Below are positions 1 to 7,226 of a stretch of DNA of 11,729 bases, piece after piece. The stretch is from an uncultured Oscillospiraceae bacterium (lineage in GTDB: Bacteria > Bacillota > Clostridia > UBA1381), in the NCBI GenBank assembly GCA_945876665.1, contig CAMCPC010000016.1, positions 1-11,729 on the forward strand. Direction: 5' to 3'. Position numbers and translations under genes: made by a program. The notes under the pieces were generated by a model, which did not search any database, was not told where the DNA came from, and saw only the letters and a list, made by a program, of their open reading frames with translations. The stretch's first letter is position 1. Every line of letters begins with the position of its first letter.

Positions 1-269
1 GTCGGACTTGGTGTCGGACTTGGTGTCGGACTTGGTGTCGGTATTGGAGTCGGAGTCGGGCTCGGGCTCGGTGTCGGGCTCGGTATCGGACTTGGTGTCG
101 GACTCGGACTTGGTGTCGGACTCGGTGTCGGACTCGGTGTTGGACTCGGACTCGGTGTCGGTGTCGGGCTCGGACTCGGACTCGGTGTTGGACTTGGTGT
201 CGGTGTTGGTCTTGGAGTCGGAGTCGGGCTCGGACTTGGTGTTGGACTCGGACTTGGTGTCGGACTTGG
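1..269 (-). repeat. Tandem coding repeat for a Ser/Thr-Pro linker
   Basis: About 89 codons alternate a Pro codon (CCG or CCA) with Ser (AGT/AGC), Thr (ACA/ACT) or rarely Ile/Arg. At DNA level this is a 6-base period with higher-order 12- and 18-base units. The 12-mer GTCGGACTTGGT (plus strand) is perfectly repeated three times at positions 1-36. It is part of the protease reading frame, not a CRISPR array or an intergenic satellite. It is cut by the window edge, so full length is unknown. Confidence 0.95.
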
Positions 270-1820
270 TACTGTTACAATACATGATGCACTCACGTTT
301 CCATAAGTAACCGTAATCGTTGATGTGCCGTATCCCTCAGCAGTCACTGTACCATTATTATCTACATTCGCAACGTTTGTATCACTTGATGTCCATGAGC
401 TATCATCAGTCGTGTTTGACGGTGAAACCGACGCTGTAAGAGTAAGCGTATCACCTTTGTTTATCGTCGCCGATGACAAAAGGCTGACACTTTCGGCGTG
501 TATCAGAAGTGCCTCATAGGCATTAAGCCGCGCGCTTGTCTTAACCTTTCCGCTAAGACCGTCAACAACATCCGCGCTGCTCTCTATCTTGCTTATGATT
601 TCCGCAGGTGTCATGTCCGGATATACCGCTTTCATAACTGCCACAGCACTTGTTACCATAGGGCATGCCTGCGATGTACCGCTCATATTACCATAAGCAG
701 CGGAATTTTTAGTAAAATCAATACATGTACTTCCAATAGCAGTTCCCGGTGCTGCAATATCAACGTTTTTTACGCCGTAATTCGAAAAAGTCGATAAAGC
801 ATCATTTTCATCTGTAGATGCTATTGCAATCACATTGCTGCTGTCATATGAAGCAGGATAACTTGGTAGCAGATCGTTATTGGTCGTTTCGTTGCCTGCT
901 GCCGCTATAAACAAAGAATTCGGGCAGCTTTTTATAGCATTCAGCATATTAACTGACTTTCCCGTTCCGCCATAGCTGTTATTGACAATGGTAAATCCCA
1001 TTTTCTGAACATACAGTACAGCCTTATATATATATTCACTGTTCGTTTTACCGTCAGCTCCAAACACCTTCAGCGGAACAATTTTTGCGTTGCGCGCCAG
1101 CGATGCTACTCCTATACTGTTGTTTGTCGACGCGCTCACAATTCCCGAAACATGCGTGCCGTGTCCGTTCTCGTCTGACGGGTCATTGTCATCGTTGTAG
1201 AAATCCCAGCCGTGCACATCGTCAATATAGCCGTTATCGTCATTGTCAATGCCATCACCTGCTATCTCACCGGGATTTGTCCAGATATTGGCTGTCAGAT
1301 CGGGATGATTCATCATAGTACCCGAATCAATAACCGCTACAACTACATTTTCACAGTTTATGTCCATGTCCCATACAGAGGGAGCACTTATTTTATCAAG
1401 TCCGTACTGATAACCGTATTTGTAATATACATCGTTGGGCGTGGCTGAAATCCTGTAAATATAATTCGGCTCGGCAAACTCTACTCCGGATAATTCATTC
1501 AGCTTATCTATTGTTTCAAGCACATTTTCTCTGCCGGCTTCTTCAAGCGTAAGCTTTAAAACCTGTTCTTCGTATTCCATACTGAAAAGAGAAATTTCTC
1601 CCGAGGGCGAAACATTAAGATTTTCCACACTCTTGATGCCCAATCCCTCAAAAGGATCATCAAAAGAAAACGTGCTTATCATCTGCTCCGATCTGGGCTT
1701 CATAACCACGATAATTGTAGCGTCATCAAAATCAGCATCCACATTTTCCGCATATACGCATAAACCGCTCCACGCAATGCACATCAGCATGCCGATAAAA
1801 AGCAATATGTACTTTTTCAT
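1..1820 (-). CDS. Secreted subtilisin-family (S8) serine protease with Ig-like domain and Ser/Thr-Pro tail, 3' end missing
   Basis: This is a secreted endopeptidase of the subtilase family; 606 codons are visible and the gene continues off the left edge. Residues 1-24 form a signal peptide (MKKYILLF, cleavage after VYA). Residues 28 to about 125 look like an I9-type propeptide ending in AEPNYIY. The catalytic domain spans about 150-440. The triad is Asp165 (AVIDSG), His220 (GHGTHVSG) and Ser383 (GTSQACP), with oxyanion Asn310 (AAAGN). The Asp-rich stretch [12 protein letters not shown] is typical of a calcium-binding loop in these enzymes. Residues 442-517 resemble a bacterial Ig-like group 2 domain. 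From residue 518 the chain is strict X-Pro alternation, probably a wall-spanning linker to an unseen C-terminal domain. The ATG at 1820 follows AAGG at 10-base spacing and a perfect promoter. Catalytic competence is expected; the substrate is unknown. Confidence 0.95.
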   Translation of the reverse strand, partial: MKKYILLFIGMLMCIAWSGLCVYAENVDADFDDATIIVVMKPRSEQMISTFSFDDPFEGLGIKSVENLNVSPSGEISLFSMEYEEQVLKLTLEEAGRENVLETIDKLNELSGVEFAEPNYIYRISATPNDVYYKYGYQYGLDKISAPSVWDMDINCENVVVAVIDSGTMMNHPDLTANIWTNPGEIAGDGIDNDDNGYIDDVHGWDFYNDDNDPSDENGHGTHVSGIVSASTNNSIGVASLARNAKIVPLKVFGADGKTNSEYIYKAVLYVQKMGFTIVNNSYGGTGKSVNMLNAIKSCPNSLFIAAAGNETTNNDLLPSYPASYDSSNVIAIASTDENDALSTFSNYGVKNVDIAAPGTAIGSTCIDFTKNSAAYGNMSGTSQACPMVTSAVAVMKAVYPDMTPAEIISKIESSADVVDGLSGKVKTSARLNAYEALLIHAESVSLLSSATINKGDTLTLTASVSPSNTTDDSSWTSSDTNVANVDNNGTVTAEGYGTSTITVTYGNVSASCIVTVPSPTPSPSPTPSPSPTPTPRPTPTPSPTPSPSPSPTPTPSPSPTPSPTPSPTPSPSPTPSPIPSPTPSPSPTPTPIPTPSPTPSPTPSP

Positions 1821-1873
1821 AAGCTCACAACCTTGTCTGATTGCTTATTTCCCCACAAAAATATCTTGTAATT

Positions 1874-1902
1874 ATTATATCACATTCACCATTTCATGTC
1901 AA
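1874..1902 (-). promoter_or_regulatory. Perfect sigma-A promoter of the protease gene
   Basis: On the minus strand the -35 is TTGACA (1902-1897) and the -10 is TATAAT (1879-1874), with a 17-base spacer and an extended -10 TGA (1882-1880). All twelve hexamer bases match consensus. The leader to the ATG at 1820 is about 45 bases. Its -35 faces the divergent tRNA-Ser promoter across only 17 bases. Confidence 0.9.
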
Positions 1903-1919
1903 TTTTAATTCTGTTTGTC

Positions 1920-1948
1920 TTGACTTTTCCTTTAGTCTGTGGTAGAAT
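1920..1948 (+). promoter_or_regulatory. Promoter of tRNA-Ser
   Basis: TTGACT (1920-1925), a 17-base spacer and TAGAAT (1943-1948) lie 15 bases before the mature tRNA 5' end. It is back to back with the protease promoter. Confidence 0.85.
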
Positions 1949-1963
1949 GATTAAGCACTATTC

Positions 1964-2052
1964 GGAGAAGTATCGAAGCGGTCATAACGGGGCGCACTCG
2001 AAATGCGTTTGTCTTAACGGACACGTGGGTTCGAATCCCACCTTCTCCGCCA
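1964..2052 (+). tRNA. tRNA-Ser (anticodon CGA)
   Basis: This is a class II tRNA of 89 bases that reads UCG codons. Acceptor arm GGAGAAG (1964-1970) pairs perfectly with CTTCTCC (2042-2048). The anticodon loop is CTCGAAA, giving anticodon CGA. A long variable arm (TGTC pairing with GACA) is the hallmark of tRNA-Ser. The T arm is GTGGG / TTCGAAT / CCCAC. The discriminator base is G and the CCA end is encoded (2050-2052). Confidence 0.97.
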
Positions 2053-2054
2053 CC

Positions 2055-2090
2055 GAGCGTGATGATTTTACTGTCATCGTGCTCTTTTTT
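2055..2090 (+). terminator. Rho-independent terminator after tRNA-Ser
   Basis: An 11-bp stem (2055-2065 with 2074-2084, two G-U pairs) carries an 8-base loop and is followed by six T (2085-2090). It begins only three bases after the CCA end, so the tRNA is a single-gene unit. Confidence 0.93.
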
Positions 2091-2223
2091 ATTACCTTTC
2101 AAGCTCATTGTGTAATAAGATGATAGACATCGTTATATGTTTATATATACTAATTTGTTTCATCATAAATTGGTTAATGTGAACACAATCGCGCATTTAT
2201 TGTCTTTTTCGACAAAAAAATCA

Positions 2224-2252
2224 TTGACAAAATATGAATTTTTTGTTAACAT
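2224..2252 (+). promoter_or_regulatory. Promoter of the TM2 / DUF4234 operon
   Basis: TTGACA (2224-2229), a 17-base spacer and TAACAT (2247-2252) with an extended -10 TGT lie 31 bases before the ATG at 2283. A small inverted repeat, TTGTC/GACAA around a 6-base centre (2200-2215), sits just upstream of the -35. It might bind a regulator but is too short to claim. The rest of 2091-2223 is AT-rich with nothing else recognisable. Confidence 0.75.
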
Positions 2253-2282
2253 ATTATTATCAATAAAAAAGGAGATGGTATT

Positions 2283-2672
2283 ATGTATTGTAAAAATTGT
2301 GGCGAAGCCATGAACGACAACCAAGCAATCTGCACCAAGTGCGGAGTGAAAGTAGGAGACGGTTCTTCTTACTGCGCTAACTGCGGCAGCACTGTTCCCG
2401 CAAATGCAGATGTATGTATGAATTGCGGAGTCGCTATTAAGAAAAGCGGTTCAAAGGGCGATTTAAACGGACAAGATAAAGTTGTAATGATTTTAATTTG
2501 CTTATTCCTTGGCGGTTTGGGTATTCATAACTTTATGATGGGCGAAACAAAAAAAGGTGTATTTAAAATTATAATGTCTTTATGTTGCGGAATCGGCGGA
2601 ATCCTTGCTCTTATCGATTTAATTAAAATTGCTATGGGTTCTTATGTCGTTGATCCCGAAAAGCTTATTTAA
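2283..2672 (+). CDS. Double zinc-ribbon TM2-domain membrane protein
   Basis: This 129-residue protein has two N-terminal zinc ribbons: Cys3/Cys6 with Cys17/Cys20, and Cys31/Cys34 with Cys45/Cys48, each a pair of CxxC knuckles. A short polar linker (53-65) leads to a TM2 domain (about 66-119). That domain has two hydrophobic helices around the typical GGLGIHNFMMGETKKG turn and ends LIDLIKIAMG. Such proteins are common in Firmicutes and lack a defined biochemical role; the ribbons are expected in the cytoplasm. Translation starts at the ATG 8 bases after GGAG (2271-2274). It is the first gene of an operon with the DUF4234-like gene, 20 bases downstream. Confidence 0.93.
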   Translation: MYCKNCGEAMNDNQAICTKCGVKVGDGSSYCANCGSTVPANADVCMNCGVAIKKSGSKGDLNGQDKVVMILICLFLGGLGIHNFMMGETKKGVFKIIMSLCCGIGGILALIDLIKIAMGSYVVDPEKLI

Positions 2673-2692
2673 TAAAAAAGGAGATTTTTAAT

Positions 2693-3139
2693 ATGGATAC
2701 AAATGTGCAAACACCGGCTTATCAGCCTTCAAACGCACCTGTTTCACAGTTGAAGACAAACAAAGGATTGTTAAAATACATCTTGTTATCATTGATAACC
2801 TTCGGCATATACGGCTTAGTAGTTATGTCATCTGTTTCTACAGATATAAATATTACTGCCGGCAGATATGACGGGAAGCGTACGATGCATTTTTGTTTGT
2901 TGTTCTTTATTGTATCACCTATAACTTTGGGAATCGCTTCAATCGTATGGTATCATAAGATCTCAGCAAGAATCGGCAACGAACTTTCAAGACGTGGAAT
3001 TGCATATTCGTTTGATGCTTCATCGTTTTGGCTTTGGGGTGTACTTGGTTCCTTAATCGTTGTAGGTCCTTTCGTATACATGCACAAATTATTCAAGGCA
3101 ATAAACCTTATAAATGCACATTATAATGTTAATGGTTGA
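2693..3139 (+). CDS. DUF4234-like integral membrane protein
   Basis: A 148-residue protein with a polar N-terminus (1-24) and three hydrophobic segments at about 27-46, 66-88 and 112-131. Features consistent with DUF4234 are the LLKYILLSLITFGIYGL opening, SSVSTDIN after the first helix, and the final VYMHKLFKAINLINAHYN helix. Function is not known for this family. It is translated from an ATG 8 bases after GGAG in AATAAAAAAGGAGAT. This 15-base sequence is identical to the one in front of the preceding gene. The gene shares that operon and ends at a strong terminator, so the two products may work together at the membrane. The family assignment is by recognition, not search. Confidence 0.85.
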   Translation: MDTNVQTPAYQPSNAPVSQLKTNKGLLKYILLSLITFGIYGLVVMSSVSTDINITAGRYDGKRTMHFCLLFFIVSPITLGIASIVWYHKISARIGNELSRRGIAYSFDASSFWLWGVLGSLIVVGPFVYMHKLFKAINLINAHYNVNG

Positions 3140-3162
3140 TACCATGTGAGTATACTTTATTT

Positions 3163-3199
3163 CAAGGCGTTCATTATCCGAACGCCTTGATTTGTTTTT
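3163..3199 (+). terminator. Terminator of the TM2 / DUF4234 operon
   Basis: A perfect 10-bp stem CAAGGCGTTC / GAACGCCTTG (3163-3172 with 3180-3189) with a 7-base loop is followed by ATTTGTTTTT. It lies 23 bases after the stop codon. Confidence 0.93.
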
Positions 3200-3278
3200 A
3201 TAATTCGATATTAATCGGTAAACTCCCTGTATAGCTCATATATATCACAGAGTTTGCATAAAATTTCAAAATTTCTTA

Positions 3279-3307
3279 TTGACTTTATTCTTCTTTTATG
3301 CTATAAT
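3279..3307 (+). promoter_or_regulatory. Promoter of the tRNA-Pro pair
   Basis: TTGACT (3279-3284), a 17-base spacer and a perfect TATAAT (3302-3307) lie 28 bases before the first tRNA. No comparable promoter precedes the second tRNA, so both are probably one transcript. Confidence 0.87.
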
Positions 3308-3335
3308 GTTATAGTTGTTTGAGTTAATCACACAT

Positions 3336-3412
3336 CGGGATGTGGCTCAGTTTGGTAGAGCACTACGTTCGGGACGTAGGGGCCGCAGGTTCAAATCCTG
3401 TCATCCCGACCA
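3336..3412 (+). tRNA. tRNA-Pro (anticodon CGG)
   Basis: 77 bases. Acceptor CGGGATG pairs perfectly with CATCCCG (3402-3408). The anticodon stem is CTACG/CGTAG with loop TTCGGGA, giving anticodon CGG (3370-3372), which reads CCG codons. The T loop is TTCAAAT. Discriminator A and CCA are encoded. Confidence 0.97.
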
Positions 3413-3416
3413 CTTC

Positions 3417-3447
3417 AAAAGCACAACGGTATTTCCGCTGTGCTTTT
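3417..3447 (+). terminator. Hairpin between the two tRNA-Pro genes, weak terminator or processing signal
   Basis: AAAAGCACA (3417-3425) pairs with TGTGCTTTT (3439-3447). The stem extends inward through one A-C mismatch to CGG/CCG around loop TATTT. The only T run is the four T of the stem itself. It may terminate partially, or mark a processing point between the two tRNAs. Confidence 0.6.
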
Positions 3448-3465
3448 GTAAACATTTTAATATAT

Positions 3466-3541
3466 CGGGGTGTAGCGCAGGTGGTAGCGCACTTGACTGG
3501 GGGTCAAGGGGCCGCAGGTTCAAGTCCTGTCACTCCGACCA
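3466..3541 (+). tRNA. tRNA-Pro (anticodon GGG)
   Basis: 76 bases. Acceptor CGGGGTG pairs with CACTCCG (3531-3537) with one G-U pair. The anticodon stem is CTTGA/TCAAG with loop CTGGGGG, giving anticodon GGG (3499-3501), which reads CCC and CCU. The T arm resembles that of the neighbouring tRNA-Pro(CGG). Discriminator A and CCA are encoded. Confidence 0.97.
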
Positions 3542-3544
3542 ATG

Positions 3545-3583
3545 AAAAGTATCAGTATTCATATGGATATTGATACTTTTTTT
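3545..3583 (+). terminator. Terminator of the tRNA-Pro unit
   Basis: A 14-bp stem (3545-3558 with 3567-3580, one G-U pair) with an 8-base loop is followed by T (3577-3583 is seven T). It starts three bases after the second tRNA. Confidence 0.9.
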
Positions 3584-3680
3584 ACACAAAATCATACACG
3601 ACAGATATTCCGTGATTTTTCCGCAAAATGTTATCCATAGCTAACAACGGCATAAACAAGCCAAATGCAGATTATTGCTT

Positions 3681-3709
3681 AATTTTTTTCAAATTTTTTC
3701 AAATTTTTT
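3681..3709 (+). promoter_or_regulatory. Three phased T-tracts upstream of the gdhA promoter
   Basis: Runs of six or seven T begin at about 3683, 3694 and 3704. They form a 10-base tandem unit (AAATTTTTTC, third copy ending in A) that abuts the -35 at 3711. One-turn spacing suggests intrinsically bent DNA or an UP element for the RNA polymerase alpha subunit. This is inferred from spacing only. Confidence 0.6.
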
Positions 3710-3710
3710 A

Positions 3711-3739
3711 TTGCATAATGAAAAAAACAATGATAAAAT
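3711..3739 (+). promoter_or_regulatory. Promoter of gdhA
   Basis: TTGCAT (3711-3716), a 17-base spacer and TAAAAT (3734-3739) with extended -10 TGA (3731-3733). It leaves a leader of roughly 85 bases before the ATG at 3831, in which I see no convincing riboswitch. The region 3584-3680 is AT-rich with nothing else recognisable. Confidence 0.75.
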
Positions 3740-3815
3740 ATATGTTAGTATCGCATAACAGAGTGTTTCATTGCTTACATAATTCACGCTCTGGAAGAAC
3801 AAATTTAATATTTAG

Positions 3816-5177
<1,362 letters not shown>

Positions 5178-5195
5178 TTTGCATATACATAAATT

Positions 5196-5225
5196 AAAAG
5201 GTATCGCTCACGCGATACCTTTTTT
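5196..5225 (+). terminator. Terminator of gdhA
   Basis: A perfect stem GGTATCGC / GCGATACC (5200-5207 with 5212-5219), extended by AAAA/TTTT, has loop TCAC. Six T follow from 5220. It lies 18 bases after the stop codon. Confidence 0.95.
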
Positions 5226-5228
5226 GTA

Positions 5229-5257
5229 TGGACTTTTTCCATATTACATGATATAAT
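5229..5257 (+). promoter_or_regulatory. Promoter of the copper-amine-oxidase-N/solute-binding fusion gene
   Basis: TGGACT (5229-5234), a 17-base spacer and perfect TATAAT (5252-5257) with extended -10 TGA (5249-5251). The -10 lies within a perfect inverted repeat (5248-5270). Confidence 0.75.
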
Positions 5258-5270
5258 TTGATTATATCAT
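5248..5270. promoter_or_regulatory. Perfect 10-bp inverted repeat over the -10 and start site, candidate operator
   Basis: ATGATATAAT (5248-5257) and ATTATATCAT (5261-5270) are exact reverse complements separated by TTG. The repeat covers the -10 hexamer and the probable +1 (about 5264), where a dimeric repressor would block polymerase. No regulator gene is adjacent. An AT-rich promoter can yield palindromes by chance, so the role is inferred. Confidence 0.55.
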
Positions 5271-5286
5271 ACAAGGAGGGATAAAT

Positions 5287-7179
5287 ATGAAAAAAATTAT
5301 TTCTTTTTTACTGGCATTATCCATCTCAGCGACACTTGTGACATGCGTAACCGCAGATGATGTGATAAAAGTTCTTGTGAATGATGAACGCGTATACTTC
5401 GAAGAACTTAATCCATTCATAGAAAACGACCATACACTTGTGCCTATGCGTGAAATTTTTGAAGCGCTTGGCGCGGAAGTTCACTGGGACAGCGACACAA
5501 ATACTGTTTATGCCTACAATTATACAAGCAATACTTTAATTTCCTTGCCTATTGGATATGACATAATGTTGGTGAACTATAATACAGTAAAGCTCGAAGT
5601 TCCAGCAAAAATTGTGGGTTCTTCAACAGTTGTTCCCATAAGAGCTGTGGCAGAGGGTATGAATAGTATTGTTAACTGGGACGCTTCAACAAAAACAGTT
5701 ATTGTTCAAAAGGATATTCCCGACCTGCCTGTATATTCCTCAGCGTCCGTGTTTAAGCAAGGAGATCCGATTAATATCATGACAAAGGCTTTCAATGCTG
5801 AATCAGCAAACTCAGATAGCCCTGTTATGCAGGAGCTTGAAAATTATGTTGGCTCACCACTTGACATTTCATGGATACCTGCCACAAATTATAACGAAAA
5901 GGTGACAGCCACAATGGGTTCAGGTGAATATCCGCATGTAATGCTTGTGGGAACAAGAACCTCAAGAGTTATACAAGCTACTCGAAATGGTGCATTCTGG
6001 GATATTACCGACAAACTCAAAGATGCATCGAAATTCCCTAATCTTGCTCAGACAAATCCAATGGTAAATCATAATATCTCCATTGACGGCAGAGTTTATG
6101 GCTTATACCGTGCAAGAACTTTAGGCAGAGCAGGAGTTTCAATCAGAAAGGATTGGCTTGATAACCTCGGTCTTGCAATACCGCAGACTATTGATGATTT
6201 CTATAATGTACTTAAAGCTTTCACGGAACAGGACCCCGACGGCAACGGTATAAATGATACATACGGCATGATTGTTACACATTACCTTGACGGACCGCTT
6301 AGAAATATCGCAGTATGGATGGGAGCACCAAACAATTACGGCATAGACGAAAACGGCAATATCGCCCCTGATTTCATGTTTGATGAATATCTTGATGCGC
6401 TAAAGTTTATGAAGAAATGCTATGATGAGGGTCTTATCAATGCCGATATGGCTGTATATCCATCGGATAAATGGAATGAGCAGTTCCTTACGGGTCAGGC
6501 AGGCGTTATCATTGATGTTGCGGACAGAGCAAGAAGGATTTCCCAAAATATACAATATTTAGATCCGGATGCCATTGTCGATGTGTTTGGTTACGTGACA
6601 AAGGATAGCAATTCCTTGCCAAGAACACTCCCCACACAGGGCTATGACGGATATTATGTCTTCCCTAAATCAACTATTGCAACTGAAGAAGACCTTGATT
6701 ATATTCTTGGAGTAATGGACAAAATGTGCGATCAAACCGCGCTTAATCTTATGAATTACGGCATTGAGGGTAGAAATTACGAGCTTGATTCAGACGGTTA
6801 TGTTGTTAAGTCGGAGGACTACAATTTCGTCAAAGAATATGCAGATTTAAATCAGCTTGCCACAGGTATTGTTCCTGCGGAGCGCAAGCTTAGATATACA
6901 TCAGATATTGCTGAAGATATCGCTGAAAAGGTTGATCACGTTTATAAGGATAATGAAAATTATGCTGTATTCGATCCGACAGCTCCGTATATATCTGTAA
7001 TGTATGCAAATAAAGGACCTCAGCTTGATGCAATTATGGATGAAGCTGATACAAAATTTATCGTTGGTCAGATTAACGAAGATGAATGGAAGGCTCAGAG
7101 ACAGCGCTGGCTTGACGTGGGAGGTCAGCAGGTAATTGAAGAATATACAGAAGCGTATAAAGCTGATACATTGAAATAA
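5287..7179 (+). CDS. Secreted solute-binding protein fused to a copper-amine-oxidase-N-like domain
   Basis: 630 residues. A signal peptide (MKKIISFLLALSISA) probably ends at VTA23. Cys20 sits in LVTC, a poor lipobox, so cleavage by signal peptidase I seems likelier. Residues 28-141 resemble a copper amine oxidase N-terminal-like domain of two similar halves, VPMREIFEALGAEVHWD and VPIRAVAEGMNSIVNWD. Despite the family name this domain has no oxidase activity and is common on clostridial surface proteins. Residues about 160-620 form a family-1-type extracellular sugar-binding protein. It contains the DPDGNGINDTYG loop (316-327), a calcium-binding-like signature of LplA/YtcQ-type proteins. ATG 5287 follows AAGGAGGG at 6 bases. 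No permease or ATPase adjoins it, and it is a monocistron between its own promoter and terminator. The ligand is probably an oligosaccharide (inference). The domain order is unusual. Confidence 0.88.
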   Translation: MKKIISFLLALSISATLVTCVTADDVIKVLVNDERVYFEELNPFIENDHTLVPMREIFEALGAEVHWDSDTNTVYAYNYTSNTLISLPIGYDIMLVNYNTVKLEVPAKIVGSSTVVPIRAVAEGMNSIVNWDASTKTVIVQKDIPDLPVYSSASVFKQGDPINIMTKAFNAESANSDSPVMQELENYVGSPLDISWIPATNYNEKVTATMGSGEYPHVMLVGTRTSRVIQATRNGAFWDITDKLKDASKFPNLAQTNPMVNHNISIDGRVYGLYRARTLGRAGVSIRKDWLDNLGLAIPQTIDDFYNVLKAFTEQDPDGNGINDTYGMIVTHYLDGPLRNIAVWMGAPNNYGIDENGNIAPDFMFDEYLDALKFMKKCYDEGLINADMAVYPSDKWNEQFLTGQAGVIIDVADRARRISQNIQYLDPDAIVDVFGYVTKDSNSLPRTLPTQGYDGYYVFPKSTIATEEDLDYILGVMDKMCDQTALNLMNYGIEGRNYELDSDGYVVKSEDYNFVKEYADLNQLATGIVPAERKLRYTSDIAEDIAEKVDHVYKDNENYAVFDPTAPYISVMYANKGPQLDAIMDEADTKFIVGQINEDEWKAQRQRWLDVGGQQVIEEYTEAYKADTLK

Positions 7180-7188
7180 CACATACAG

Positions 7189-7214
7189 AAAAAGCCGCCT
7201 TATGACGGCTTTTT
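7189..7214. terminator. Bidirectional terminator between convergent genes
   Basis: AAAAAGCCG (7189-7197) pairs with CGGCTTTTT (7206-7214). The stem has A on one flank and T on the other, so it can act on both strands. It serves the solute-binding protein gene (stop at 7179, plus) and the corrinoid-reactivator gene (stop at 7227, minus). Confidence 0.9.
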
Positions 7215-7226
7215 CTTATTATAATA

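Noticed and set aside
1..269. Possible CRISPR array or intergenic satellite
   Set aside because: There are no repeat-spacer units. The periodicity is 6-12 bases and lies in a continuous coding frame of strict X-Pro dipeptides.
8..310. Plus-strand open frame encoding a Ser-Asp/Leu-Val repeat protein
   Set aside because: It is the antisense shadow of the protease Ser/Thr-Pro tail. The minus frame has a signal peptide, complete catalytic motifs, a promoter and a ribosome site.
3315..3573. Overlapping short plus-strand frames across the tRNA-Pro genes (peptides with a GRRFKSC-like pattern)
   Set aside because: These are the familiar false translations of tRNA T-arm sequence. Both tRNAs fold completely and neither frame has a ribosome site.
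5342..5352. Lipobox at Cys20 of the copper-amine-oxidase-N/solute-binding fusion
   Set aside because: The residue before the Cys is Thr (LVTC), which fits poorly with the Gly/Ala/Ser normally required, and a good signal peptidase I site (VTA) follows directly. Lipidation is not excluded.
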